NCBI GenBank assembly: GCA_009869945.1
Contig: WIXG01000103.1
Coordinates: 1 to 64,000 of the forward strand
Source of the DNA: Mesaphorura yosii
Taxonomy: Eukaryota > Arthropoda > Collembola > Poduromorpha > Tullbergiidae
DNA length: 64,000 bases
Reading direction: 5' to 3'
Made by a program: the position numbers and the translations under genes. Below the pieces are notes generated by a model. It saw only the letters and a program-made list of their open reading frames with translations. It ran no database searches and was not told the origin of the DNA. Shown piece by piece: positions 22,401-37,300 of this stretch. Numbering within the stretch: position 1 is the stretch's first letter; every line of letters starts with the position of its first letter.

Positions 22401-25400
22401 TTATGCCTGCAGATCAATCCGAGAATTCAGAATTATTACGGACTAATGCCTGCTGATAATGTCCCATCTGCTACCAAATAAGTTTTGATTTAAATGAATT
22501 CGGAATCATTTGAAGGTTTCACTTCAGGTTTCGTTGGATCCAACTTTCAAGTCGTTACGACATTCGCTGATTCAATATTAATCCCATTACGAAATCTTTT
22601 ACTTCAGGTGGAAGGAGAGCAATTTCGGTTTGGATGAATGGCGCACGTTTGTTCCTGTAAACAACTTGGTTTACGACAATTAGCGAATAATGCATGCAAT
22701 CTTGTTATTCCTTCAAAACTTCAGATATTAGGCCGAAGATACAAAAGGCTGACAAAACCAAAGTGAGCCGTCAAGACTAGGAATTGGCCATTTTGTGACA
22801 GTCTGTCACATTTCACTTGGAGCTATTTAACTCTGTTGCTGGTTTGAATGCTTGAATAGAAATTTCAAACTCAACTGTGTCGGTATGAATAATGCATGCG
22901 AGCCCGTGGACGGTAGCCGACGTAAGAAGGCCAGTAAGCCAGCCAAGCAAGGAAGCATCATCTCCCTGAAAAGACACTTGTCCGCCGACTTGCTCTCGAG
23001 AAATGCGTCTTATAACATTTGAATTTTAAGTGAGCCAAAGCTGAAAGTGTCAACTTGGTCGCAAACTAGCGTCCACGTCCCGCGTTCGTTTTATTACATT
23101 TTATTTTTATCTAATAAAAGTTTATTTGAATTCTTTGCATACTTCATACGCGGTTCAATTACGCCGTTATACTCGTATGCATATTCCAACTAGCAGCACA
23201 ATGTGAATTGGATAAAGTAGCAGACACAAAGTTCAGGACGACTACGAGAGTCTTCACTGCGTTGTTGCGTAAGACAATTACTTGCGACCAGTTGCTACAC
23301 ACTTCTAGGCTAAAGGCTACTCTGTTCCATTATTGGCTTCATTTAATTCCAGTTTAATTGTTTCAACGACCACTAAACACGGTACGGCCATGGCCATGAA
23401 TCAAGTCGCCGAAGCCGCAAGCCAGACTCTACAACTGCGGGGAAAATTGGAGTAATTTTTCTCTTACATGGTCCACTTTCAGAAACATGACATGGAAATT
23501 GGCAATTAGATAACAGCGCAACGGTTGCGTTTGTAATTTGCTGGGGGCGAGCACACCACACACGAGCATAGGAGCAAAGTGGAAACGTGCTCAGCGCTTC
23601 GTTCCTTCACCTTCCGTTTAACACAATAATTTATTACCATTGCAAAAAGCCGACCCTGCTCTTCTTCCCGCACTCGCACTGAGCAATGTGCCGCGGCAGT
23701 TTGCCTTCGAGTGTGGGTAGTAATTCCTATTACATTCAAGTGCACTCGATCCGAACCGCGCGCGAGCCGCCCTCTCGAACACGGAGCTAATTTTATCCAG
23801 ACTTTCCCTGACACCAAAGTGATGATGATAGGATCATATTTTTGACAGGACATCATGTCAAAAGCAGGAGGCAGGAACAGAGACATGACACGCGTACTAT
23901 TTTTGTGCCTTTTTTTACAATTCTCTTGTGTCGCGCACTTCTGCCCTTCTGGGCTGCCATTTCATGTGGCTGTAGCATTATCGCACTCTTCGATTTGAAA
24001 TGAAGGAAAGTAGAATTTCTGCTCGATGCACTCTAGATTCTACGGTTTAAATAATTTCTTCGATCATTCTCATATTTCCGGCTAATTTCATTATCACCGC
24101 GTTGAGCGTTGAGTAGTGTTGGCTCCCGTGACGCAATTGTGACTGCGCATTCTCTTCTCCCCTCCTGTCCTTCACTTCCATTGTAAAGCTATTAGGATCG
24201 TATAATCGAGCTTAACGTCATTTGCATTGCAGTGTCCTCATTTTATTTTGCCTGCCTCCAGAATTATAAAGTTAGAAGTATTTTGTATTTGCAGTTTGCG
24301 ATTCCATTCATAAACCTTGGCCTGGCCTGAGTTGCCGTTCCTTGCTACGTGTTTCAATGGCACAAAAGCTATTATACATATTGAAATTTAATCGTGTGGA
24401 CTCAACTGATTTGAATCCGATTATAATTATACAAAATGCATTAACGATAAAAATTATCGTGCCGCACGGGACGAAGTAGGATTGTATTGTGACGCAACAG
24501 AATGAGTTTAAGGTATGAAATTAGATCCGGATAATGTAATAATAGTAAAAGCATATTAACAAACGTGCACGAAAGATGAGTAAATGGGAAACGACTGCCC
24601 GGCGCAGCGTAGTGGAGAAGGGCTCTCGTAGTTGGTAGCACTCAACAAAAGTGCTAATTCCCATCCCATCGAAAGCCGAGAGCTTGAGCGTGTTCCATAT
24701 TCCATTCGTCGCAAAAAGACAAGGCAGCAGACGTTCTGGCAGACACTTTTCTCCTGTAAACATCAGTCATCAGCTGTTTTTCTTCTTTTGAGAAGGCGGA
24801 GTGTCGAATGGCGGATGGCGAATATTGACAGGCTGCGCCAAGCGCCATGGACCAGAGAACGTATGATTAAGCGCCCTGAAGAAGTTCATTCATAACAACG
24901 ATATTTATTAAACAGAACTGCCAGACTCCCAAAGACGTCATTCGCATCGCACTCTAATACGAGAAGAGATTAGACAAAAATTGCGTTTTGGGTTTGAAAC
25001 TCATTACTAATGCAACCGCTGTGTAAAGAACGCTGAAATGTTTGGATCTCGAGTGCCATTTCGTCAAGAATCTGAAGTTAATCCAATACTAAGACCAAAT
25101 ACTGGGACCGACTGGAGTGCATTTCTGTTCCGCTGGCAGCTCACGTCATAGACGCGTAACGTGCGTAAGCAAATGCAGACCAGGACGGAGATTAGACATA
25201 AAACATGATCCATGCCCAAATCCTACCCTACTACTACACTATACTTTGCAGGACAACGTGTACATGTAATGAAGACGTAAAATTGTTTACAGTTTGTGCT
25301 AAACCGAGGACGAGTGGACGATTATGAAATTTATTTATACAAGTCATGTCAAAGAGGATGAGATGAGACTGACTGGAACCAGCGAAGAAGTGATGGCTAG

Positions 25401-27795
25401 ACTCGGTAGACGCGGTACAGCAGAGCAAATATTGCGTGACGAAAAGTTCGCAAAGAGCATTTCTTGCGAAAAAGACAAGCCAAGAATTAAGGATCGGCAG
25501 GAACAGGAAACTCAAGAGACAATAGACTCGACTAGATGTTGATGTTCCCAACAGAGCACAATCGAATCAGAAATTGAACACTTCATCCTTGCAAGACGAG
25601 GCTATGGGCTATAGACTGGGATAACTTTTTCGCAATTCGCAAGTCAGTCAGTCTCGCTCGATGACGGTGAAAGTTAGCGTAGGTTCGTAGCTTGGCTTTC
25701 AGACGCAGATATGACGGCGTCTTATCGGTGAATGTGGAAAAGAAAAGCAGAAAGGCTCACACGCTATCTTTCGCTTTTCGCTATAATATCCTCTAGCCAT
25801 GTATCTTGTTTCGTACCACATCCTTTCTAGTTTCACGTCTAATGTAGCCGCTTCCCGGTACCTGACATTGACGTGTTATCAAAACTTTGAATCACACTTC
25901 CAATATCATTCTGTTGCCCCATAAACTGCCAAACCAACAAAAGCTTTTTTGATTTTGCAGCTGCACGTTGAGGTGGTTTGCGTTCAGCTTTGGCTTGTCT
26001 TCCAAGCCACATGTTATTGACTTTTTGTTAAATTGATCTATTTCTGCTCCACTTTTTCACAGAAACGCGAAGGCGAGTTAATATTTAAGTCAACTCAAAG
26101 TAAAGCGTGCGTGAATGTTTTTCTTGCCTCGCCTCGTGGCAGTGGCGGTGTTATACAGCTCAAACAGCGTGAGACGTGCCGTTCTTCGGCGAACATCGAT
26201 GACAAGTGTAAACCCAATGTCTTCCATAGTTAGTTTACTGTAGCATTGCATTTCCATTGCGTAAGCCGCCTGTCTGCCAATGTCGATTGTCCCCAGTGAG
26301 CTGAAACAATTGTTCATATTGGCAAGGAAGAAAAAAAGCCAAGTGCTCGGAAAAGGTCAAGGGTTTTCGAGTTTTGCGGAGAGTAGCCGAATTGGATGAG
26401 GGTTGTAATTTGCAGAGTACAAACACAAACATGAGATTACGAAACTTATGGCCTGCTTTGCGATCCGCTTTGCCTCTTTTCTTTTGTTGACACTCCACTT
26501 GTACGCGTACTTTGTGAATTTTTGCCTGCTACTGCTGCTTGTTTGTATTGACCAAAACGGAGTGGACAGACTAGACTTTCAGTCTCCATCCAACGCAAAG
26601 CATCAAACAGACTTGGTTCATGCTGAAGAAGCTCAGGAAAGACAAACAGGGCACGACAACCTTGCCAAAGATGTTTCGCATGTGTCCCTCTGCATTTTGT
26701 AGGGTTATAATGATTATATCTTACGTGAACAAATGAGCTTTCAAATCTCAAAGATAAATGCACTTGGACCGCATGTATACGCGTCTTGCGTATAACTACG
26801 TGTAAGTGTAAATGTGGCCGTTTAGAAGCAGTCGTCCAGAAGTGAAGGAGAAAGTCACGCCATATAGCCAAGTCTGCCTGCCATGGCCATTATGGATCTT
26901 TTTACTTTTTACCCAGAGCAAAAATCTATAAGCACAATCTCCTATTGTTTTTCTATCTTTTGTTGTTATTCTTCCCCATAAATTTCGGGATTACGGGTTT
27001 TAACTTCCTTCCTTCTACACGGTGATGCTGACGTGTGTGCTCCGGCCATGCATGCCACGTTCGGCGTACCTCTCTTGTGCTCGTTCGTATCTTCCTTCTA
27101 TCTTTCCCTTTCCCAAAATCTAAATCCCAAAGGTTTTGTCCTTGGTCTACTCTCCATACCACGCTGGATGAGTCCTCGACAATAATATAGTGAACTTGTG
27201 CTTGGCTTGGCTTGTTCGTGTGAACTGTTTTCGGAAAGGATACGAAACGATGAAAAGAAGCAACGGACGAATGTGAGATGTCTTTAGTGTGCTGTAAGTA
27301 CCTTTGCACTTACGTACGAAAGTTACGAACACGACAAAATACTAAAATACATAAACACAGACAACAATGTTGCTATTATAAAGCGCAAAGAAAAACAAAA
27401 TATGTGAAGACGGAAGAAAAGGCTCTCCATCCCGTAATTTAATGCTTAAAATTAAGAGTTAAGACGCAGTGAAAACCAGTTTTCTGGCTTAAGAAGCCAG
27501 GTTTTAAATTTTGTAGGTACTCGAGTCCTGAGTTGACTCGAGACTCTTCAAGATTTAGGTTATAATTCCATAGCCCACTTTACTATTGCCATTAGGCTCA
27601 TGAACGCGGCGATGCGGCTCGGTGTTTTTTCTGTGTATTTCGTATTAGCTATTTTCGTGCTGGCATCCCATCCAGCAAAGATTAATTAGTATTAAATTTG
27701 TAACCCGTTAGCATAAAGAGAAGGAGCGAGGAGCAACACCCACTTATGTCTTGCCTTGCCCGCTTGTGATCTCGAAGCGAAAGCGACTGTGAAGT
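19411..27795. other. Gene desert
   Basis: No supported gene. It contains the 24-bp tandem repeat at 19801-19856 (listed) and a CATCG pentamer run at 21414-21430. ORFs up to 141 codons occur (e.g. minus strand 26446-26871, 23506-23886 and 20217-20621), but they show no motif and overlap other open frames on the opposite strand. Confidence 0.5.
19801..19856. repeat. 24-bp tandem repeat, 2.3 copies
   Basis: The unit is AGAATCTGGATC followed by CGAAGTCGAATC. It runs twice perfectly and then 8 bp of a third copy. Its two 12-mers are themselves related. In one plus-strand frame it reads repeated ESGSEVES. Confidence 0.9.
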
Positions 27796-27803
27796 AAATG
27801 GAA
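27796..27803. repeat. Left target-site duplication of the hAT-type element
   Basis: AAATGGAA directly precedes CAGGGTTCGAAG. An identical copy directly follows the element at 28341-28348. Confidence 0.9.
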
Positions 27804-28340
27804 CAGGGTTCGAAGCCTTCCCAGGGTAGTCTGCCCACCCATGGGAAAACTAGGAAGATATGGGAAGGTGTACTTTTGAGTCAGTATTACTTGACTTACT
27901 TTGGCCCTTGCTTTAACTTCACGCTGTTTCAATTTACGGAATATTAGAATGTTAAATCGAAGCTGGTGAGTTGCAAATATATTCTTTCGCAACTAAGACT
28001 ACTAGTGTGGTAGCATTCAACAATTTTGTGCATTTTTTTTAAATGCCGAACTTACAAGCACTACGGATGAATTAATTGCAAAACCAGCCCTTCCTTGAGA
28101 TAATATCTCAAAGGATTGTGTTTTCGTACATAAAGTTAACTCGAATCCGTTTCTTTCTGCAGTTGCTGCAAATAAGTATTATTAGTTAAACTTCTTTGGT
28201 AAAAACACCGACCGAGTGTTGAAATAAAATAAAAAGAAGCGGTGGTCTTGTTCAGCTATGCACCCACTATATAAGCCCCTCCTACTTCCCAGTTTTCCCA
28301 CTTCCCGGGAGATGCAAAAGTGGGAAAACTTCGAACCCTG
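27804..28340. mobile_element. hAT-superfamily MITE
   Basis: This 537-bp element begins CAGGGTTCGAAG and ends with its exact complement CTTCGAACCCTG. The inverted repeats continue imperfectly inward (TTCCCA, then GGGAAAACT and GGAAG blocks on both sides). It is flanked by a perfect 8-bp duplication, AAATGGAA. Short CAGGG-type inverted ends with an 8-bp duplication are diagnostic of the hAT superfamily. No ORF resembles a transposase, so it is non-autonomous. The interior contains a perfect short hairpin (TTGAGATA, A, TATCTCAA near 28096-28112) and a TATATAAG motif near its right end. Confidence 0.92.
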
Positions 28341-28348
28341 AAATGGAA
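28341..28348. repeat. Right target-site duplication of the hAT-type element
   Basis: AAATGGAA, identical to the left copy. Confidence 0.9.
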
Positions 28349-31300
28349 AGAGCGACAAAGAGGAAATTACGATGTGCGGTTTCCAAAACCGTCTTTGGTC
28401 TTAAGCAGTATTTTGTATTTATTGAGCAGTCTGAGTACCAGCACCACACCACCAGTCTGCACTGAACTGAAAAGAGGTTTAGAAATAAAACGCATTATCC
28501 GTATATGTTTCCAGGCATTTATCTTTCCGGCCCTACAAGTGTTCACATTTTGTAACGCAAGCCTTACTTCCCGTTTCCTCCGACCCGACCGCGCGCCGTT
28601 CAATCCTGCTTGAGACACAACTCAACTGGTGCGGGGTGGAAAGAAGAGGACACCGAAAGAAAACCGCAGCCTCAGACCTGTAGTGATGCTTGCTTGCCGC
28701 CTGCTAAATTAATCCAGTCAAGCGTGGCGCGTCAGTTCTTGGCGCAATGCGTTTCATGTCACAGAAAAGGAAAAAGGAAGGAGCTGCGAATGGAGAATTG
28801 CGTCCTTGGAGAAAGTCTGGTCCGCGACGAAAAATTTGCATCCTTTGTAACCTTGCAAAAATTAAAAAATTAAGTGCTCTTCTCGGAAGAAGAAAGCGAA
28901 AGCGGAGCGGTCTGTCTCATTTTTAGCTATGATCTCGGTCTTGATCTCCTTCTGCATCTCGGACTCCCATTTCCATCACATCAGGATGATTTTATCCAGC
29001 CGCGCAGCTGGCTCGCATACTTTACACTTTACACAGCAGGAATTCCATTGCAGATTATTAACGGAAGATTCGCATTCGCGTCTGCGATCTGCGTAGTGCT
29101 TTTGCTCGCGTGGAGAGGTGTCTCCTGTTGAGATGAAAAGTAGAGCAGAAACCAGCCGAGCCGAGGACACGAGAAGGGGGATAAAGTATGGATAAAAATT
29201 CATTACTCTAAAATGTGCGATGGAAATGCAAATGCATGGCACAGCAGAAAAGCTGCATGGTCTTAGAAAGCGCGTCAGAAAATAGACGGGAGACGGGAGC
29301 CTTGAACCACATGACATCGAGTCACTGTGACTATGCGAATACGAAAGTTACGACGAGCGAGCATGGTGGTACAATATTCGGGGCAAAGACAGGCCACGGA
29401 CAACGAACAGCGTACCAGCATCACCAATTCAATTGTCAAGCGGATTATTTTAATCTCTCGGCGGTACGGAGGGTGCGGGCATGATTGCCATTGCTGTGCA
29501 GTACGTTACTCTTTGATCAAATAATCACACTGCAATTGAGGGCGTTTGTTTGCTTGTGTTATCTTCTCAGACCTCTCAACCCGAAACTCAATTCAGTACG
29601 GGCCTACCACGCCATTATGAAAGGCTAAACTGATTAAAGCATGACGACGTGCGTGCGTGCCCCGCCAGACGCTACCGCATTTCGTTTGTGCCGAAATTAA
29701 GCAATCTCACTTTGGCCGTTTTGTTCTGATCGCAATCTCGGATTTCGATTGATCATTCTATGATCTGTAGACCGCTTTGCCATTGCAGTCATTGCAGTGT
29801 GACGCAATGGCAAAAGCAGTGCCATGAAGCCAGCAAGATATCTCACATTTGCGCTAATCTCGTACAAGAAATCTTTTCAGTCTCCAGTGTTTTCTGTGAT
29901 CGTACGCATTTGCTTAGTATCTTAGTCTCTTGTAACCTTATTGAATCGAATTGCTAACGTTTGCATTTTACCTACTTTGTCTGAAGTATTTTCTCTCTTT
30001 CTGCTCCCTGCCCTTGCTTGCGTCTTTCCACAGGCTGCGTTGGAACAACTTTTTTCCCTGTTGAAGGATCCATTTGTCAAATATGTCTACCGTATCTATC
30101 TTGCGCAGACTGAAAAGTTTTCCATACTCCTATTACTTAGAGTACAAGGCTATTTAGTTTAGGTGACTAGTGCGACTACGACTACGACTGCTTACTTCTC
30201 TCTTGTACCATTTGCGCCACGAGCTCAGGAGAATGAATGTACGTTTGTGGTACAGGAAAGGAGTAAAAGAAAAAGTTAGTAATATTTTTTGCATTTCTAT
30301 TGCGTATATTCATGTATACGTACAAACTGTGTCCATAAATCAAATTCGCTCAGATTTCTTCTGTGTTCTCAGAATTCTGAGAAATTGTCGTTCTCAGCTC
30401 AAGTATCTCTTCTGCGAATGTGAGTGAAGACAAAGATGCAAGGACAAATGAAATGCGAAATGCTATGCGAGCTTCTTCCTGGAGTAAAAACGCAAGTGCG
30501 GTAGCGATAACTTGAGGAGACGAGTTTTCATTGGAAATTGAAACAGTTCAACTTTGACCCATATCTTGACACCACGTGGCGGAGCCGTTTGGCAGATTGT
30601 TGACATGTTCTAAGCCTGAATTAATTAGTTTATACCAAGGCCACATGGGAAATACTGCCACGTAAGTTCGAAACTCGGCCTAATGCTCAATTCACGGCTT
30701 AGCATAGTCTTTGGGATGGCGGTGGCCTATGTCGGCTCTCATATTATCATTGAGCACTGTGGAAAAGTTTAATAACGAAAGTTTTCGCAAGTTGGACTTG
30801 CACAGCAAAAAAGCAAATCGTCTGTGTGTGGTGTGGTGGGATTCATTCAGGTACTACACAAGTTTGGAAAAATAGGTCTTTGGAGCTCGAGAGATGAAAA
30901 GTGAAAACTTGGATCATTTGAAAACTTTTCTTCCCATAACCAAACGTGCGTAATTCGTAGTGGTGCTTGGCCTAGCCTTGCCACTAGGTAGAGTAGCTTC
31001 GTCTGACAATGAATGCTGTGCTAAAACTTAAACAATGTAGGCCCAGCAAGAGCGGAAGAGGTAAATGATAACAATAAATTTTCTCATTCATCTCATTTTA
31101 CAATAGTTTCATAACTTTGAATGTCTGAATGCACGACGACGCAAAGACGCAGAGCTCTCTCCTCTGGAAACTGAAACTTTGTCGTAAGAAAGGTCCTCAG
31201 GACCATTAATGGGTCGACTAATGCCCATTTTACTCACTAAACATTGTATGTTGATATTTATTATCACAATAATAGGAATACTTTTAAGAGCGCTGCTGCT

Positions 31301-34300
31301 TCGAAACGAGGAATACAATTTCGTACAAAGTACAAAAAGAATTTTCAAGGTTTTCGCAGTCGCAATCGTTTCACTTGAGAATTAAGTACTCAAAGCACAG
31401 CGTAGCACAATTCGAAAAGACGTAACCATCAACAGGATTTTCGTATGTGAATTTTTTACGACGTGGGAGATGAGCGAGAGTAAAATCACATTTAATGGGT
31501 TCGACGGCAATAAGGCGCGCGCAATAAGGAATAAAATTGTTGTGTTAATTCAACGACTTTGGACTTCTGATTGCTTGGCTTGGTCAGTTTAATTAATTAA
31601 ATTACGTAGCATGAAATGAAGCGATAAAGCTGCAACCGTAGCCAAATTGAGGAAAAGCGAGTTTCAACTTGTCAGGTAAATAAGATATGACTTGACAGAG
31701 TTAATTACTGCGTGGAGAATTGGCTACGTGGCAGGGCAGTGGCGGGGTTGTCCAAGCACTCCAGGCGAAGTGAGCCAGAGCCAGTTTCCCGTCATGGCAC
31801 AAGATTTTGTACGCACATGGAGAAGATTCCATTCAACACGAGTAATAATGGCTTATCGTTAAGATTTATTAGCGCTTCACTTCATACGAGTATTGGTATT
31901 ACATCATCGACTTGTTAATGCAAGGCATTCACTTTCGATTTCCTTGTTGGTGTAAAAAAAATAGTAACAACAAAGAGAAGCAGACAGACAAGACAGGACA
32001 GTCGCTGTGGCTGCGATTCATCCTGAAGAACGTAGTGTAATGAATGCGAATTAGCAATGAGCCAGCACAATATGGAAATGCGCTTCGGCCCATAAGCCAT
32101 AATTCGTACAAGTATGTAAATGAACCGAGTAATTACAATCACAATGCGGTATTATCATTCAATATTTAATACTTGGGTGCAGTGTACGGTGCATAGTCAC
32201 AGGCGAAGCGATAAATCACCACTACACAATTTTCAGATCTGCATGGGTGGACAGACTGGACGGACGGGACAATGTTGCAAAAAACTGCAACATGAGATTA
32301 TGTATCAGTATGGCAATCACGGCCTAGCCTGTGCAAAAACACGAAGAATTAATATATTTAAAGTCAAAGTCAAGGAAAGATGATTAAACTTGAACTTGTA
32401 CTTGCTTGACTTGTTCATCCGTCCAACACTCGCAATGTAAACATTATTGGCCTGACCATTACAGCAGAGGCAGTGCTGGAGGTTGGGAAGGAAACGAATG
32501 CGGAGACGAACGCTGAGAACAAAGATCGCTTATAAATTGGCGTTAATAAATACGAATGGCGATTACTGGAGAATTTATTGCTGGCCACAATTTGTTTTGC
32601 TATTACTGCTGGTCAGGCAGGTCAGAACCATTGTTTGCATTGCCAATTTTATCCTTGTGAAACATTACAGCACCGCGGCCGCAGCGCAGGCAATAAAAGA
32701 ATACAATCGCTCCTCTTCGCGTATCAAGATGAGTATCTCGAATCCCATCAACACGACCAAAGCTCAACACAGTTTTTTATTTCAATGTCGTTTACATTTG
32801 TGAAATGTGGATTCTTCGTCTCCAGTCTCGTACGCGCTCACGGCTCATAACAAGCAAAAAGTAAGCTTCAACTTACAAGGTTAATATTACCATTATTTAC
32901 TATTATTGTTGTCTGTCCTGTTGCGGCTCTCACGCAGTGCATAAAAATACTGGTAAAAGATATACTGCAACATAATATTATCGCATACAAGTATTCAGCA
33001 GTCACGAACACGATGATTTAATCTTGATGCTCGTTATTTCTAATACAGCATTCAGCATGCATATGAGTCGTCAAAATATTGCACAATAAGACGACTTTTT
33101 TACGACTTGCAGAAAGTAAAAACGAGTTGCTGTTGCTGCTTTATGGCTGAATCGACAACCATCCATAAGCAATACTCTGTTTGGTCTTGGACTTGATCTT
33201 GAGACGAGGTGCATTGTTGTGCACTTTGCATTGGGTTCGAGGCTGCATTCGCAGTCGCAGGCTTAACTCGTAATGTTTACTATCTTTTTAGTGGCATGAA
33301 TTATCCCTTGTCTTCTACTTCTTAGTGTACGTACGGTCGTAAAGTGTAAATATCGCATAAACGTGTAAAGTGTAATCACAAGCGAAATAAAGTTGAGGGA
33401 CAATATTTTAATAGAATCAATTTCCGGTTCGCGTAAGGAAATAAGTTTCTGGTGGACTCCTGAAGCCGAAGCGCAGATCCGATCGCATTGCAGTGCTGTG
33501 ATTTCCTGCATTGAACGAAGAAAAAGCAAAAGACTTCCCCGAGAATATACTTCGCCCGTGCCGGTTATTGTCTGTTGTTCTTTGCCGAAAGTAGTTTAAG
33601 TGAATTTTGAAACTTTGTTCGTATTCTTCCTATTGTTGATTTTCTTCAACCAACTTTTGCCTTTTGCGAAACTGTGTGAGATAAAACGTACAGTTTCAGA
33701 GTACCTTGTTTTAAACACTTTGTGCATTATTGCGTTACTGGAGCCGCTGGAGTCCACTGCAAGCCAGCAAAGCAAGGAACCGGAAAAGTTGAAATTCTGC
33801 AAGCAAGTTGCATGAATGAATTGTGCCTTGTGCCGTGCGTGATAAAGAAGAAAGAGTCATTTAAGTGAGCTTTTCATGAGAAAACGCTCATTTACAGCAT
33901 GGCATGAGGGACAGCGACTGGCTTGAGTACAGGGCAGCTAGGTGCAGTCAAAAGAAACTAAGGAAAGGAAGAATAAGTTTTTTCTCCTGTGAAGTTGAAG
34001 CGAAGTCAAGTGAGACAGATTTCGACAGTGGCAGCAGAGAAAAGATTGCATGTGATAAAGTTTTCAATTAAAACCCACTCTCATGAAACTATAATACACT
34101 TCGACCAACTTTTTCCGTGCTGTGTCCGTGCGTGGTTGACTACTCGTGCTCGGTGCTCGTTCCGTAAACAATTCCTGAAGGTGTAAAAAGTGGAGTACAT
34201 TTACAGAAGTGCCACGCTATAATCACGAAGGCGAATGCGGCGGGTCGCGTGTGTGACACTCAAGTTAAATAATTTGAGACGAGCCCACTTTTTACTTTTC

Positions 34301-37300
34301 GTATGAATATGTATATCATTTGCGAACCTCGAACTCTTTAACACGTCGGTCGGGTCGCACCGCATCGTCTCAATTAATAATGACCTTCAAACTCCTGCCT
34401 GCAGGTGCATCGAGCCCAAAGACCATCGACTCATTTGATCGGTCCGACTTAACTCACCCAAAGGAACAAATCCTTTCTCGCTTGAAATCGCATCGTTAAA
34501 TGTTAAGGACAATTCTATCAGTACAGTTGTGACATTTGGGAAATGTGCTTTTGAGTATAATGCTAAAAATACTGCACACGCCGAATTCGAGATCCATCAA
34601 GTGTAAACACTTTCCTTTCCAGAGTGTCGTCGTTGTCGTTGTCGTTGTTTGTGACTTGTGAATGGAAGGATTAAGGAGGAAGATATAGGTCAAAACTACA
34701 TGCATCGCTTGCAAGAAGCGGTCCAGTAAACTGTGAACAGCCAGTCCGACTGTCAGTCAGAGACCAAATGCAATCGCAATAGTAGTGTGAATCAGAATCT
34801 CACATGGACGCACAAAGACGCACGGTTAATTGGTAAGCTAAACAGTTTTAACACCTTGCTAAATCGAAATGAGCCAAAGAAGAAAAGTAAACTCATCAAA
34901 TTCAAAGCCTCAAAGTGGATAGTGGATTCATGACGCTGACATTAACGTCATATGTTAGCACGCTATAGGAAATAATTATCATTTCCAAAGACTCAAAGAA
35001 GCACAGCACAGCACATAAAGCCAAAAGCCCATTATTATTGCACATTGCACACAGCTTTTGTCTCGGGCTTTTCTTCTCCTGCTTTCTTACCTTCACACCT
35101 TTTGTGCTGCACGTTGCTGCGTTGTGCTGTGGTTATTATATTTCCAGCCAACAAATATTAAATCTTTATGCTTTTCAACAGAATGGGTTTATTGTGTTGA
35201 TCTTGACGGCTGGCTAAGACCACGACTGACTTTGGACTTTTAGATGAGAAACCCGTGTAGCATTGTGTACTAATAGCGCTATACTACAGCGCACTGCTAG
35301 GCTATAAATGGGATCTTTGAATCCTTCTTGAAGAAAGAAGACTTGGATCTTGGTCGTGGTCGTAGGCTTCGTCTTGGACAGACTGACATCAAGACTAATG
35401 TTCATATGATGAGTTGAGCCTTTAACGCACACACCACATCATGGCCGAAGCCCGATTCTGCACCTTCGTTCGTGTTTCGTGTTTCATTCTTCATCTTCTC
35501 TTTTCTTCACGTACTTAGCCTTAAGTCTCTCTAAAGGTCTCGGACGTCTTCTTGGATAATATTTTTCTTCGTTTCTCGGTCCGCTCAGCTGGAGGTTTTC
35601 TTGTTTTCTTTTTGTTGCGTAATATATCCCTTGCCTATTTTTATATTTAATTCTTCTTATTGCATCTCCGAAATAAACTTTATCCTTCCATCAGTGCCTG
35701 CCTGCGATGTAAGCGTAAGTTGTACAATAAAAATACAATGTAAGACATTCACCTAATTCAAAGATGAGCTGTGTTAATGTGTTTCTTGAAATAGTAATAT
35801 TCTGGCCAGTTACAATGAGAGAAGTCGACTCCGACTGGCTTAACCTCTTGCCTTGCCTTTGCCTTGCGATTGCCAGCATATTCAATTCCTGAATCCTCTA
35901 AACTACGTTTTGATCATCGCCATCGCCCAACAATTGCTCACACTGTGTTGTGCGGTTCGGGCTCGTTATTTTTATTATTATGGGTTAGTAGTGGGAGTGT
36001 AAGCAAGTGATGTGATGAGAAGGTTATAAACTTCAAGCCGAAGATGAAAAATATAATGAGAAATATGAGAATCGATCGATATCACATGTACTTGACTCGA
36101 CTTTTAATATTGTGGAATTGAAAGTCATCTGTCTTGAAGCTCTTTTCATTTTCTTATGCCCTCTGTAGCACAATAAAATCCAATTCCATTCAGGCTGCTG
36201 GCGAAGAAAATAGAAACATTTTGTCTATTCTTTTTGCCATTGTTGATTTCTTCGCCTTTCATTCAACGGAGTTCTTCTGAAAGCCGTACCGGCGGAAAAG
36301 GTCGCACAACTGTTTGCATTTCATATAGAAACAGTTTGGACTGAGGAGAAATTGTGTCAATCGACGAATTAGCCACAGAGACCCGTGGGAAAGTAGACGA
36401 ATCTTTGGAAGTGGGTCATATTGCAAACTCGAGGGAGCTGATCCAAAGCTTTCATTCTCGGTTCGGTTCTTAACGTGCAATTCGGAGCTGAGCCGATTAA
36501 TTGCAAATGGAAGAATGCACTTCTGAGTTCTAGACTCCATTCAATATCTACTGTATTTAAGGACCTGCGACCCGCGCGCACATTCATCTTTCATATCTGA
36601 AACTCATTTTCCGATTGATTTATATTTCCGCTCTCCTTTCATAGGTTCCAGTAATTAGATTCCGTTCGCAATCCAATCCAAAGTCTGTTAGTCGTACCAG
36701 ACGTGATTCTTTGCTGTTTACAGAAACATCGTTTGTTATTTTTCCATCAAAGAAGACGAAGACAGAATGAGTCGAGTCTAATCGAGTCGGCCGTGGCTTC
36801 TTTCTGATCCATGCCTTGTTCACTGTCTGTGGTTGTTTGTTTTGGTAGCGGACTTAAACAGTCCGGGTCCGTGTTCCTGTAAGGAAATAATACTGTGAGA
36901 AATTGGCATGTAATTTATTTCTTTGAAGTAAAACCCAACCCTGCCCAAAGTGGTAAGCAGCCAGCCAGGAACAAAGACAAACCAAAACTCGTGCTCGTGC
37001 CGTTTTTTCTCAGTCTTCTGATTTTGATGAATTGATTGGGATTAGTGGACAGTCGGCTCTCATCACCATCGCCGTTTCATTGATGTAATTGCAGCGCGTC
37101 GTAAAGTCTGCCAGTTGCAGACGCGAGTGGCGATGGCGAATTGCATTGCCCAGTTGGCGTACACATCGTATCATTTATCAGCCAAGTATTAATTATAATT
37201 TATTATCAGGACTGCTATGGAGGTAACCGCCCAAAGCGAAACGCACGCGAATATTAACATGGGCCTCAGCCGCGCCGTGTGGACCTTGAAAAGACAATTT

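Noticed and set aside
26446-26871. 141-codon minus-strand frame and similar frames at 20217-20621, 23506-23886 and 57510-57920
   Set aside because: None has a recognisable domain, and all overlap open frames on the other strand. They look like chance ORFs.
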